Shown here in pieces: positions 16,178 through 24,709 of a DNA stretch of 42,206 nt. The stretch is from assembly GCA_047628385.1 (NCBI GenBank), contig JBLHVH010000005.1:1-42206 (forward strand), written 5' to 3'. A model generated the notes under the pieces. The model saw only the letters and a program-made list of their open reading frames with translations, had not been told where the DNA came from and searched no databases. Positions within the stretch are counted from its first letter, which is position 1. Every line of letters starts with the position of its first letter. Position numbers and translations under genes: made by a program. The DNA is from PZPK01 sp047628385 (GTDB taxonomy: Bacteria > Pseudomonadota > Gammaproteobacteria > Pseudomonadales > Oleiphilaceae).

Positions 16178-16564
16178 GTTATTAACGTCTCTCATACTGC
16201 ATAGCATTACCCTTAATACCGAATAAAAGGGTTTTAATCCGAATGATACTTACTTAAGCCCAAAAGCCTCAAAAAGTTTCACATGATTTGAATTTTTGGG
16301 GTTCGTTTCACGAACCCCAAAAAGAAATTTAGTATTATCGATAATTCTGGAAATTAAAACTAAACATTAAAGATAAAAATATTCCACCACCGAGGGAGGA
16401 TGAGGCCCTTCGCTACACACAGAAGTGACTAGACACCTTGGGTAAATACAAATTAGGGCCATAAAGTAATTTAAGTAGAGCACTAAGATTTTTCTTGATT
16501 CGTTTTCAAGCTGTCGACTTTCAATATATAGTGGCGGTTTTCATATTTAAGAGTTTAATGTGGC
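16178..16564. other. 387-base gap before tcdA
   Basis: No reading frame or known RNA family is recognised. The gap holds a 14-base-pair hairpin at 16293-16323 and a GC-richer patch at about 16380-16470. In that patch ggcccttc is followed about 45 bases later by agggcc, which could close a long stem. A tcdA promoter is expected near 16490-16545 (TTGATT and a later TATATA are seen, with poor spacing). An unannotated small RNA is possible but unsupported. Confidence 0.4.
16293..16323. repeat. Perfect inverted repeat, 14-bp stem
   Basis: The arm tttttggggttcgt and its exact complement acgaaccccaaaaa enclose a three-base loop (ttc). The A-run lies on the 3' side on both strands, so it is not the usual U-tailed terminator. 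Pairing is far better than chance, and the element could be an RNA hairpin or a dyad for a protein. Confidence 0.7.
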
Positions 16565-17347
16565 ATGACTGACGATTATAACTTTCGTTTTGGAGGGATT
16601 GCTCGCCTCTACGGCAAGGCCGCTTTATCAACCTTTCAACAGAGCCATGTTGCGGTCATTGGAATAGGTGGTGTTGGTTCTTGGGCCGCTGAAGCATTAG
16701 CACGTTCAGGAATTGGCACAATTAGTTTGTTTGATTTAGATGACCTCTGTGTTTCAAACATTAATCGACAGGTCCATGCGCTTCAATCGACGATTGGACA
16801 GATGAAAGTTGATGTTATGGCTGCAAGGCTATTAGATATCAGTCCTGAATTAGATGTTCGCCCTTGCCATACATTTATTACACCCAATAATCTCGAAGAA
16901 CACCTAAGCAAAAACTTCGATTATATTTTTGATGCAACCGATAGTGTTAAAGCCAAAACAGCCATTATTGTATTTTGTGTCCGCAATAAAATTAAATTAA
17001 TATGCTCGGGTGGTGCAGGCGGTCAAACAGACCCAACTCAAATTCTAATCGCTGATTTAAATCGTACCATTCAAGATCCTTTACTCGCTAAGATACGTAA
17101 TAACCTTCGGCGTATACACGGTTTTTCTCGAAACCCAAAACGTAAGTATCGCGTTGATTGCGTCTATTCGACCGAACAACTTGTTTATGACCAAGGTGAC
17201 GGCTCTGTCTGCCAGAACCGACCAGTAAATACTGGTCCGGCTAAATTAGATTGCGCATCAGGCTTTGGTGCCGTCACACACGTGACAGCAAGCTTTGCTT
17301 TTGTTGCCGTGTCAAAAATTCTGAAGAAACTAAGTACCAAAAATTAA
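16565..17347 (+). CDS. tcdA: tRNA threonylcarbamoyladenosine dehydratase (E1-like)
   Basis: A 260-residue ThiF/E1-like enzyme that uses ATP to cyclise t6A37 of tRNA to ct6A. The N-terminus RFGGIARLYGKAAL is typical, followed by the nucleotide motif VAVIGIGGVGSWAAEALARS (29-48). DLDDLCVSNINRQ, then DATDSVKAK and CSGGAGGQTDPTQI, match CsdL/TcdA. DPLLAKIRNNLRR and VYSTEQ follow. The C-terminal hydrophobic segment may touch the membrane, as in E. coli. No csdA/csdE partner genes are adjacent. Confidence 0.93.
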   Translation: MTDDYNFRFGGIARLYGKAALSTFQQSHVAVIGIGGVGSWAAEALARSGIGTISLFDLDDLCVSNINRQVHALQSTIGQMKVDVMAARLLDISPELDVRPCHTFITPNNLEEHLSKNFDYIFDATDSVKAKTAIIVFCVRNKIKLICSGGAGGQTDPTQILIADLNRTIQDPLLAKIRNNLRRIHGFSRNPKRKYRVDCVYSTEQLVYDQGDGSVCQNRPVNTGPAKLDCASGFGAVTHVTASFAFVAVSKILKKLSTKN

Positions 17348-17462
17348 ATACAACAATCACCTCATATTCTTTAACTAAAAGAGCCGTCCATAATTCGCAA
17401 TCTCGTGATAATGATCTTTACTTATTAGATGTATTTATAATATGGATTAGTCCCTTCATTTT

Positions 17463-19280
17463 ATGGTTGAACTTCAACTTATTTCTTTAGCGAGCATTGG
17501 TGTTATTTCTTTAATATGCCAATGGTTTGCATGGCGCTTACGATTACCCGCAATTTTATTCTTACTGGTTGCCGGTATTTTTCTTGGCCCTTATCTTGGT
17601 TTTCTAAACCCAGATAAGCTTCTAGGTGATATGTTTTTTCCTATCGTTTCGCTCGCCGTGGCAGTCATTCTATTCGAAGGTAGCTTAACGCTTAAATTTT
17701 CCGAGTTGAAAGAACACGGTAAAATGGTGCGTAACTTACTTATTTCAGGCGTAATCGTAACGTGGATTATCGCCACGTTAGCCTGCCGATATGTTGTTGG
17801 TATATCGTGGGGTGTTTCAACTTTATTTGGCGCGATTGTTGTCGTCAGCGGGCCGACCGTTATTATGCCCCTGCTTCGCGCTGTTAGACCGAATGGGCGA
17901 ATTAGAAACATTCTTAAATGGGAAGGTATTGTCGTTGACCCTATCGGCGCATTACTCGCCGTTCTCGTATTTGAATTTATTATTTCTAGTGGTTCTGGGC
18001 AGGGCAATGCCATTGAACACACCTTAGCTACTTTTGGTAAAACTCTAGTATTAGGCGCGGCTTTAGGCTGCTCATCCGGTTATTTATTAGGTCAGGCCCT
18101 GCGAAATCGATGGCTGCCACAATTTTTACAAAATGCGGGCACCTTAACCTTCATGCTTGGCTGCTTTGCCGCTTCAAACTTTCTAGTGCATGAATCGGGT
18201 TTATTAACCGTCACCATTATGGGTATCTGGCTAGCAAACATGAAAGGCGTTCCCGTTGATGAAATTCTTGAATTTAAAGAATCTTTAAGCGTTTTGCTAA
18301 TTTCAGCGCTATTTATACTGCTAGCCGCTCGCATGGATTTAGATTCCATTACAGTATTAGGCTGGGGCCCAATTTGGGTGATTGCTATTTTAATGCTCGT
18401 TGCTCGGCCAATGGCTGTCTGGTTTGCTGCCATTGGCACCGACCTAAGCTGGCAAGAAAAGACCTTTCTAGGCTGGGTTGCACCGCGAGGCATTGTTGCG
18501 GCAGCAGTCGCGGCACTCTTTGCCTTCAAACTAGAAGCGAATGCTTACTTAGATGCTGAAGCATTGGTACCGTTGGTATTTTTAGTTATTGTTGTGACCG
18601 TCGTCATTCAAAGTATCACGGCGACGCCTTTAGCATCTCTTTTAAAAGTAAAAGAAGCGGATGACAATGGTTATTTATTTATTGGTGCAAATTCTGTAGC
18701 AAGAGCTATTGCAAAAGCTTTTATATCAAAAAAAATTCCTGTCGTCATGGCTGACACCAACTGGGAGAATATCCGAGCAGCAAGAATGGATAACTTAAAA
18801 GTTTATTATGGCAACCCCGTCTCGGAACATGCCGAGAACAACCTCGATTTCACCTGTATCGGTCACATGCTCGCGGTCTCACCTCATAAACAAGTTAATA
18901 CTCTGTCAACATACCATTATTTAGACCTCTTTGGTGAAGGCAAGGTCTTAGGTTTACCCGAAGGCGACCAAGAGTTACGGGCCAGTCATCAATCGGCATC
19001 CAAATATGTTAAAACCCGGAATCAGTTCGAGGAGTCTGCTACATTTGCAAAGCTAGCGAGTATCATAAGCAAAGGCGCAACGATAAAAATTACTCAATTA
19101 TCGGCTGAATTTTCCTTCGAGAATTACTTAAAACAGCATGGTAACCGTCTAACACTATTATTTGCGATTCGCCCCGATGGTGAACTCGTGCCCTTGGGCA
19201 GAAACGGAAATCAATCCCCAGCAGAGAATTGGGTATTGATAAGTTTTATTCAGCCAGAAGAGATCGCCTCAACAGAGTGA
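17463..19280 (+). CDS. CPA1 family cation:proton antiporter with C-terminal TrkA-N-like domain
   Basis: A 605-residue membrane protein. Residues 1-395 hold about 12 helices. FEGSLTL (71-77), VSGPTVIMPLLR (128-139), EGIVVDPIGALLAV (154-167) and WVAPRGIVAAAVAALF (338-353) are NhaP-type antiporter signatures, with the transport Asp in VVDP. Residues 402-520 look like a TrkA-N/RCK nucleotide-binding domain (YLFIGANSVARAIAKAF, VVMADTNWENIRAA, VYYGNP), but the glycine pattern is GxxSxA rather than GxGxxG, so NAD binding may be lost. It should exchange Na+ or K+ for protons. The start codon is 115 bases after tcdA, and it is convergent with the rubredoxin reductase gene. Confidence 0.88.
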   Translation: MVELQLISLASIGVISLICQWFAWRLRLPAILFLLVAGIFLGPYLGFLNPDKLLGDMFFPIVSLAVAVILFEGSLTLKFSELKEHGKMVRNLLISGVIVTWIIATLACRYVVGISWGVSTLFGAIVVVSGPTVIMPLLRAVRPNGRIRNILKWEGIVVDPIGALLAVLVFEFIISSGSGQGNAIEHTLATFGKTLVLGAALGCSSGYLLGQALRNRWLPQFLQNAGTLTFMLGCFAASNFLVHESGLLTVTIMGIWLANMKGVPVDEILEFKESLSVLLISALFILLAARMDLDSITVLGWGPIWVIAILMLVARPMAVWFAAIGTDLSWQEKTFLGWVAPRGIVAAAVAALFAFKLEANAYLDAEALVPLVFLVIVVTVVIQSITATPLASLLKVKEADDNGYLFIGANSVARAIAKAFISKKIPVVMADTNWENIRAARMDNLKVYYGNPVSEHAENNLDFTCIGHMLAVSPHKQVNTLSTYHYLDLFGEGKVLGLPEGDQELRASHQSASKYVKTRNQFEESATFAKLASIISKGATIKITQLSAEFSFENYLKQHGNRLTLLFAIRPDGELVPLGRNGNQSPAENWVLISFIQPEEIASTE

Positions 19281-19325
19281 GCGAAGACTTATGGCGGGAT
19301 AATGCATCAATTCAACACGCATCAT

Positions 19326-20477
19326 TTAATGATGAATCCCTTTCACCTCTTTAACCAAGCTTTGTTTAGCCGATACACACTCACCCGTTAATACAAAACC
19401 CAATATTTCACCACTCTGATTCACATAGCTTGCTTTAATATTAATATCATCTTGCTCCACCAACCACTCACCTTTTTTCTCAAGCGCTGGACAGACAACC
19501 ACTGGGCAGGCAGGCGTTTTTGTGACAACTGGCATCGCTGAAAAACTTACCTGTGTACGCTCACCATTAAGGGTTTTTGCTAACGCTCGGGCACTCGTCA
19601 TTAACGGTAAAACATATAATAAAACATGCCCGTCAATTTCAGCACAATCACCCAAGGCATAAATATCAGTATGGTTAGTTTCTAAGAAACGATTGGTGAC
19701 GACGCCTTCATTACATTCGAGGCCAGCAGATTTTGCTAATGTTAATTCTGGCTTTAAACCAACCGCAGAAATTATAAGGTCTGTCTCGACCTCCCGACCA
19801 TCATTCAAAACAGCCACTAGACAATCTTCATGAGCGACGACCTCGTTAACAAAGCATTGCATCAAGAACTGAACACCTTCTCGCTCCAAACCTTGAGTCA
19901 CAGCTTTTCCAGCAAAACTAGGAATCAAACCCGTTAGCGCTGTTTCCGCAGGGTCGACCACTGTTATCTGAAAGTCGCCGTGTAATAAGTCATTCGCATA
20001 TTCACAGCCAATTAAGCCCGCGCCCATAACAAGTATGCGCTGCTTACCCAATAACTTATTACGAAAACTACGATAATCGATCAAATCATTAATAGATAAA
20101 ATATTAGGATGGTCACTTCCTGCAAAGTTTAACTTTTTAACTGATGCGCCATTTGCTAAGACAAGCTGTTTATAGACGATTACTTCGGAACCAATGTAGA
20201 GAGAGTTAGTAACAGGGTCAATACGACTAACTTCGGTGAAAGTACGAATTGAGACACTTAATTGTTCAGCCATTTTACCAGGGTCGGCCATTGACATTGC
20301 GTCAGCACTTTTACCCTTGGTAAACCCTGTTGATAACATCGGTTTAGAATAAGAGTGGCCATCATCCCGAGTCAGCATCAATACCGGAGTGTCGCGATTT
20401 AGTTTACGATATTCACGTACTAAAGAATATCCAGCCAGCCCAGTGCCGATAATAATAATTGGCAAGGTGCCATCCAT
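19326..20477 (-). CDS. Rubredoxin-NAD(+) reductase (FAD flavoprotein)
   Basis: A 383-residue two-dinucleotide-domain flavoprotein. FAD motif IIIIGTGLAGYSL has GxGxxG at 11-16, and the NAD motif ILVMGAGLIGCEYA has GxGxxG at 152-157. YALGDCAEIDGHV (about 273-285) is the second FAD contact. The remaining C-terminal 100 residues are the interface-type domain. It passes electrons from NAD(P)H to rubredoxin. The rubredoxin gene lies immediately upstream, its TAA sharing one base with this ATG (TAATG), so the two are surely coupled. In Pseudomonas such pairs serve alkane hydroxylases or oxidative-stress defence; no hydroxylase gene is here, so the electron acceptor is unknown. Confidence 0.9.
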   Translation of the reverse strand: MDGTLPIIIIGTGLAGYSLVREYRKLNRDTPVLMLTRDDGHSYSKPMLSTGFTKGKSADAMSMADPGKMAEQLSVSIRTFTEVSRIDPVTNSLYIGSEVIVYKQLVLANGASVKKLNFAGSDHPNILSINDLIDYRSFRNKLLGKQRILVMGAGLIGCEYANDLLHGDFQITVVDPAETALTGLIPSFAGKAVTQGLEREGVQFLMQCFVNEVVAHEDCLVAVLNDGREVETDLIISAVGLKPELTLAKSAGLECNEGVVTNRFLETNHTDIYALGDCAEIDGHVLLYVLPLMTSARALAKTLNGERTQVSFSAMPVVTKTPACPVVVCPALEKKGEWLVEQDDINIKASYVNQSGEILGFVLTGECVSAKQSLVKEVKGIHH

Positions 20478-20641
20478 TAGATTTCCACCATGTCAAAATC
20501 GTCTTTCTCAACACCACAATCAGGGCATAACCAATCATTCGGAACATCTGCCCACGCCGTACCTGGCGCAATACCATCATCTGGCCAGCCTTCAGCTTCA
20601 TCATAGATTAAGCCACATACCACACACAGCCACTTTTTCAT
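20477..20641 (-). CDS. Rubredoxin
   Basis: A 54-residue one-iron electron carrier. Its two Cys pairs are in WLCVVCGLIYDEAEGWPDDG and WLCPDCGVEKDDFDMVEI, giving the Fe(Cys)4 site. GTAWADVPNDW is the usual aromatic core. The ATG (20639-20641) is 65 bases downstream of the sensor-kinase stop on the same strand, so it may have its own promoter or be read from the kinase operon. It ends in TAATG with the reductase. Confidence 0.95.
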   Translation of the reverse strand: MKKWLCVVCGLIYDEAEGWPDDGIAPGTAWADVPNDWLCPDCGVEKDDFDMVEI

Positions 20642-20705
20642 TCGCGCTACCTTATTTTAGCTTTTAAAGTAGCGTAATTTACCCAAACTATGTGATTTGT
20701 ACAAG

Positions 20706-22649
20706 CTATGCAAAACTCTCTTTTGTACTCAAGCTTGCATTTAAAATCGGCAAAGTAACAATAAAAGAAGTTTTTCCAGGTTCACTCGTAAATTCAATGC
20801 TCCCCTGGTGCTTATCCATTATACGCTTACAAATCCCTAACCCTAAGCCACTGCCTTCTCCGGCTGGCTTAGTTGTAAAAAAGGTATCATATATTTTTGG
20901 CTGCACGTTTAAAGGAATACCTAATCCTGTATCACTGATTATGACAATTATATTATTTGCTTGTTGTTTTGTTTCTATGGTTAATATGCCTTTATTTTGC
21001 ATCGCATGAAGACTGTTATGGATTAAATTAGTCCATACTTGATTCAGTTCATCCGGATAACAGTTAATCTCAGGCAAGACTCCAAAATATTCAATCACCT
21101 CACAACCTTGCCTTAACAGCCCTTGATAGAGCACCAATACGGTTTGAATACCTTGATTAATATCTGTCAGTTTTGCTTGATCACTACTCCCTAAGTGAGT
21201 GAAATTTTTGAGTGCAAACACGACTTTTGATGCGCGACCAATCGCCGTTTTTATCGTGGTACTGTTTCGCCCTATCCCAGTGATGTGGTGTGCTAAAACA
21301 ACCGTTTTAAAATTCTCTGCAAGCAAAAGCTCAGGCAATAATTCCTCAACTTTTTCACTTAATTCCATTTCCACAAGCATTTCAGCTAAACCTTCAGCCT
21401 GATCGATTTCGTGTTCCTCTAAAATTTTAACGACCTGACGCTTTATATTCCGTTCTTCTCGTGTAGTCATCATGGCACTGTAATGCGTAGACGCTATTAA
21501 TTTACAAAACAACGTTTGATTCTCTACACTACTAGAAGCCAAAAAATCAGGTAAAGCATCGCTAAATAGAGAAAGGTATTTGGACGTATTACCCACCGTT
21601 GCCTGGATTGCCCCTAATGGGGTATTAATTTCATGCGCTATGCCGGCAATTAATTGTCCAAGAGCGGCCATTTTTTCAGCATGAATAAGTTGTTGCTGAC
21701 TTTCTTCCAGGCTTGTAAGTGCTTGAACTAGCTCCGTATTTTTTAGATTCAAAGCCTGTGTTCGCTGACTGACAGTGTTTTCTAATGTCTGACTATATTC
21801 AGCCTGTTTCTTATAGCTTTCTTCTAATTTGAGCGCCATAGACGCAAAATTTTGAGTGAGTTTGCCTAATTCATCACCCCTCGTCGATGTGATGCGATGT
21901 ATCTGAGAGAAGTCTCCGGCAGCCAAATCTTTTGAAAAACGACTCAAATTTAAAATAGGCGCAATCAGTCGCTGAGTAATTTGAGAAATCAAAAGCCACG
22001 CAACCACTAAAACAGCTAAAGTGAAATACAATGTTTTGAGTACTAAACGATTCTGGTTTTCATGATTTTCGTTTTGAGACAACTTAACTTGCTCGTTAAG
22101 TCCTCTCAATGAATACCCAAGTAGAATATTTCCCCAAACTGTCTGTCCATGAGTAATTGGAAACTTATACTCTATAGCTGTATCGACGTCATCAACCCCG
22201 CGGCCATCATCAACTAGCGCTTCTCGTGAATAGCTTACCGTATAACTATGTGTGTTAAATACTTGTTTATGTGCTGCTAAATTATTTTGCTCAGAATAGA
22301 TGCTTTGCTGTAATTCAGGCTGGCCAGTATGAATATATATTTTATTCTGTCGGTCCAAAATAATAACATACTCTAATTCACTCGATGCCTCGATCGCTTG
22401 TTGTATTTTATTCGTTAAAGAATAGAAGTTAAACGACGCAATGTCTTCCGCTGCCAGTGATGCCAAGGAATCAGCTTGGGATAGTGACCGCTGCACTAAA
22501 TTTTCCTTGAGTAAGGCTAAACGCTTTTGAAGCTCTCCTTCAAATGCAGCGCTCTGTAAGCTTATTTGTAAATAAGTGAGCATTAGCTGCACCACTACAA
22601 GAATACCAACGATGATAAGTAAGAGTTTGCTTCGGAGCCCTAGTCTCAT
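20706..22649 (-). CDS. Membrane sensor histidine kinase with HAMP and a DHp insertion
   Basis: A 647-residue kinase. TM1 is at about 9-29, a periplasmic sensor region at 30-207, TM2 at 208-224, HAMP at 225-277 and a coiled coil at 278-325. The phosphorylation site is His339 in GQLIAGIAHEINTPLGAI. N-box IHNSLHAM (543-550), DTGLGI (573-578) and GEGSGLGLGI (597-606) complete an intact ATPase. Between H-box and N-box are about 200 residues, roughly a hundred more than usual, including TTREERNIKRQVVKILEEH. It lies 10 bases after the GGDEF regulator and closes a three-gene operon with two receiver proteins. Its periplasmic part may read the solute-binding proteins encoded divergently (inference). 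Confidence 0.92.
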   Translation of the reverse strand: MRLGLRSKLLLIIVGILVVVQLMLTYLQISLQSAAFEGELQKRLALLKENLVQRSLSQADSLASLAAEDIASFNFYSLTNKIQQAIEASSELEYVIILDRQNKIYIHTGQPELQQSIYSEQNNLAAHKQVFNTHSYTVSYSREALVDDGRGVDDVDTAIEYKFPITHGQTVWGNILLGYSLRGLNEQVKLSQNENHENQNRLVLKTLYFTLAVLVVAWLLISQITQRLIAPILNLSRFSKDLAAGDFSQIHRITSTRGDELGKLTQNFASMALKLEESYKKQAEYSQTLENTVSQRTQALNLKNTELVQALTSLEESQQQLIHAEKMAALGQLIAGIAHEINTPLGAIQATVGNTSKYLSLFSDALPDFLASSSVENQTLFCKLIASTHYSAMMTTREERNIKRQVVKILEEHEIDQAEGLAEMLVEMELSEKVEELLPELLLAENFKTVVLAHHITGIGRNSTTIKTAIGRASKVVFALKNFTHLGSSDQAKLTDINQGIQTVLVLYQGLLRQGCEVIEYFGVLPEINCYPDELNQVWTNLIHNSLHAMQNKGILTIETKQQANNIIVIISDTGLGIPLNVQPKIYDTFFTTKPAGEGSGLGLGICKRIMDKHQGSIEFTSEPGKTSFIVTLPILNASLSTKESFA

Positions 22650-22659
22650 AGTTGGTGTT

Positions 22660-24222
22660 TCATCGTTTACTTGAATCAGAATGTAACGATATTAAATTAC
22701 GGCCTTTATGCTTAGACTCATACAAGGCTTGATCTGCGCGACTCATTGCCGCACCAATAGCTGTTTCATGCGAGCCTAAACTAGTAATACCAATACTAAT
22801 ACTCACAGATACGGTCTCAGAGCCAATGTTTATAGTCTCCTCATAAATAGCCTGACGAATACGTTCACATAATTCTTTCCCACCAGCCAAGTCGGTATCA
22901 GGCATAACGATTGCAAACTCTTCACCCCCAATACGACCGATAATATCGTGATCACGTAAATTCTTTGTCAATACATTCGCTATTTGAGTTAAAACACGGT
23001 CACCCGCCTGGTGTCCGTAGTTGTCATTCACCGCTTTAAAAAAATCGATATCCAGCATCGCTAGTACCATTTTTCTGCCATATCGTTTTGATCGATACGC
23101 TTCTTGGTCGGCGCGCTCAAAAAGACAACGCCTGTTTAATAAACCTGTTAACTCGTCAGTGGTCGCATAATACTCAAGCTCTATATTTGTTTTTTTCAAA
23201 ATATTGTTATTTTTGGCATGTACTTTTAGTGCTCGATTCAGCGCAGCAGTGCGTTCTTCAACCAGCCCTTCAAGCTTAACCCCATGGTGTTCAATAGCCA
23301 AAATATGCTGTGATAAGCGAATCATATTCGCAATGGTATGACACACAGATGAAATAAATGCCTCAGTTTCGGACGACCTACGATATGATAGCCCTACATA
23401 TAAACAAAGTAAGCCTACAACATTCTGACTTGAAGCATTGCTTTGCATGTCATCGCCACTTAAAATATGAGCCGATAAAATAATCGGCGCCTGATAATAA
23501 CGCCCAGCGTTGCCCTTAGAAACGAGCTGAACCTCCGGTTCAATTTCTTTGCGATACTTTAAATGCTTTTGTAAACAAGGATTTTCAGAATCAAACCCAT
23601 GATTCTGCTCTGCAATCATCTCCAAGGGTTGAAGATTTGAATCTTCCTGATCAAACGATTCAACAAATATTGAGCCTTTTGTTAACTCTGTAAAACAAGG
23701 CGCCTGTAAAACAATCTTAAGCACCTCGGCAATCTGCGTTTTGAAAGATTTTGGCTGGAGCACTAATTTAAGCAAGCTATTTAAAGCTTGCTGATAAGCG
23801 TCATGTAACGCCAGTTTATGTTGTTGGTAATAGGTATCCAAAGCTGATTTAACGGTAAGAACTAAATCATCGACATCCCAAGGTTTTGCAATATAACGAA
23901 ATAGTTCAGCCTTATTCACCGCCTCACCCACAGCGCTTATACTGGCTTGTCCCGTCAACATAATGCCGAGTGTCTTCGGTAACCGCGCTTTAACATGAAT
24001 CAAGAGTTCGTCCCCGTTCATTCCCCCCATAATCTGGTCAGTCAACACTAACGGAACTTCAACGCCTCTTTCACAAAGCTCTTCAATTATTTCAAGTGCC
24101 TCTTCACCACTTTCAGCCAACTCAATTCGATAGTTTTCAACTAAATTATTCTGCAGCTGACTTTTCAAACTAGTCAAAATAATACGTTCATCATCAACAC
24201 AAATAATTACGGGTATATTCAT
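22660..24222 (-). CDS. Response regulator with diguanylate cyclase (REC, GAF-like, GGDEF)
   Basis: A 520-residue protein. Residues 4-130 are a receiver domain (ICVDDERIILTSLKSQL, phospho-acceptor Asp62 in VLTDQIMGG, IAKPW lysine). Residues 145-310 resemble a GAF-like domain, then a short coiled coil with VEERTAALNRALKVHAKNNN. The C-terminus is a GGDEF domain with active-site GGEEF at 432-436 and an intact inhibitory site RDHD at 423-426, five residues before. It should make c-di-GMP when phosphorylated and be subject to product inhibition. Its ATG overlaps the stop of the preceding receiver gene (ATGA). The partner kinase is presumably the downstream gene product. Confidence 0.93.
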   Translation of the reverse strand: MNIPVIICVDDERIILTSLKSQLQNNLVENYRIELAESGEEALEIIEELCERGVEVPLVLTDQIMGGMNGDELLIHVKARLPKTLGIMLTGQASISAVGEAVNKAELFRYIAKPWDVDDLVLTVKSALDTYYQQHKLALHDAYQQALNSLLKLVLQPKSFKTQIAEVLKIVLQAPCFTELTKGSIFVESFDQEDSNLQPLEMIAEQNHGFDSENPCLQKHLKYRKEIEPEVQLVSKGNAGRYYQAPIILSAHILSGDDMQSNASSQNVVGLLCLYVGLSYRRSSETEAFISSVCHTIANMIRLSQHILAIEHHGVKLEGLVEERTAALNRALKVHAKNNNILKKTNIELEYYATTDELTGLLNRRCLFERADQEAYRSKRYGRKMVLAMLDIDFFKAVNDNYGHQAGDRVLTQIANVLTKNLRDHDIIGRIGGEEFAIVMPDTDLAGGKELCERIRQAIYEETINIGSETVSVSISIGITSLGSHETAIGAAMSRADQALYESKHKGRNLISLHSDSSKR

Positions 24223-24614
24223 ACAGACCCCAAAGCAGACTCAATGATTGCAATAAGCTCATCCACACGCCAAGGCTTTACAAGACAACCACTCAAGTTA
24301 GCTTGCTCCCTCGCCCGTTGAATCGCTTTTACATCAGCATGGCCGGTTAAAATTAATTTTATAATATTAGGGTGCTTAGCATGCACATCAATTAAGAATT
24401 CATCGCCTTTGACTTCCGGCATAATCCAGTCAGAAATAATGACCGCAATATGCTCATCGCTGCTTGTTAGCTCATCAATAACTTCCCAGGCTTCTTTAGC
24501 GCTTTCGGCCACTTCATAATTAAAAGCATTGCCTAAACGATATTTTAGCTGAGCTTTTAAGCTCATCAGAATAGTTTTATCATCATCAACACATAATATA
24601 TAAGGTCTATTCAT
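24219..24614 (-). CDS. Stand-alone receiver domain protein
   Basis: A 131-residue CheY-like protein with only a receiver domain: ILCVDDDKTILMSLKAQL, phospho-acceptor Asp62 in IISDWIMPEVKGDE, LTGHAD and the conserved Lys in LVKPW. It resembles the receiver of the next gene (ILCVDDDKTILMSLK against IICVDDERIILTSLK), suggesting duplication. With no output domain it may be a phosphate sink, a relay or a protein-binding switch. ATG 24614 is preferred over an upstream TTG. It is first in the operon, with about 80-95 bases to the divergent binding-protein gene. Confidence 0.9.
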   Translation of the reverse strand: MNRPYILCVDDDKTILMSLKAQLKYRLGNAFNYEVAESAKEAWEVIDELTSSDEHIAVIISDWIMPEVKGDEFLIDVHAKHPNIIKLILTGHADVKAIQRAREQANLSGCLVKPWRVDELIAIIESALGSV

Positions 24615-24709
24615 TACAATTGCCAAAACTTATTGCCTAAACTACTATACACGATAGACTAAACTTCATTAAATAAGTAATAGAAAAAGACCTTATATGA
24701 ATACTAACA

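Noticed and set aside
16296..16320. GGGGTTCG as the T-arm of a tRNA gene
   Set aside because: The stem and loop lengths are wrong, and no acceptor stem, anticodon arm or D-arm flanks it.
16293..16323. Hairpin as an intrinsic terminator of the DUF4124 gene
   Set aside because: The 3' flank is AAAAAG on both strands and no U-run follows the stem.
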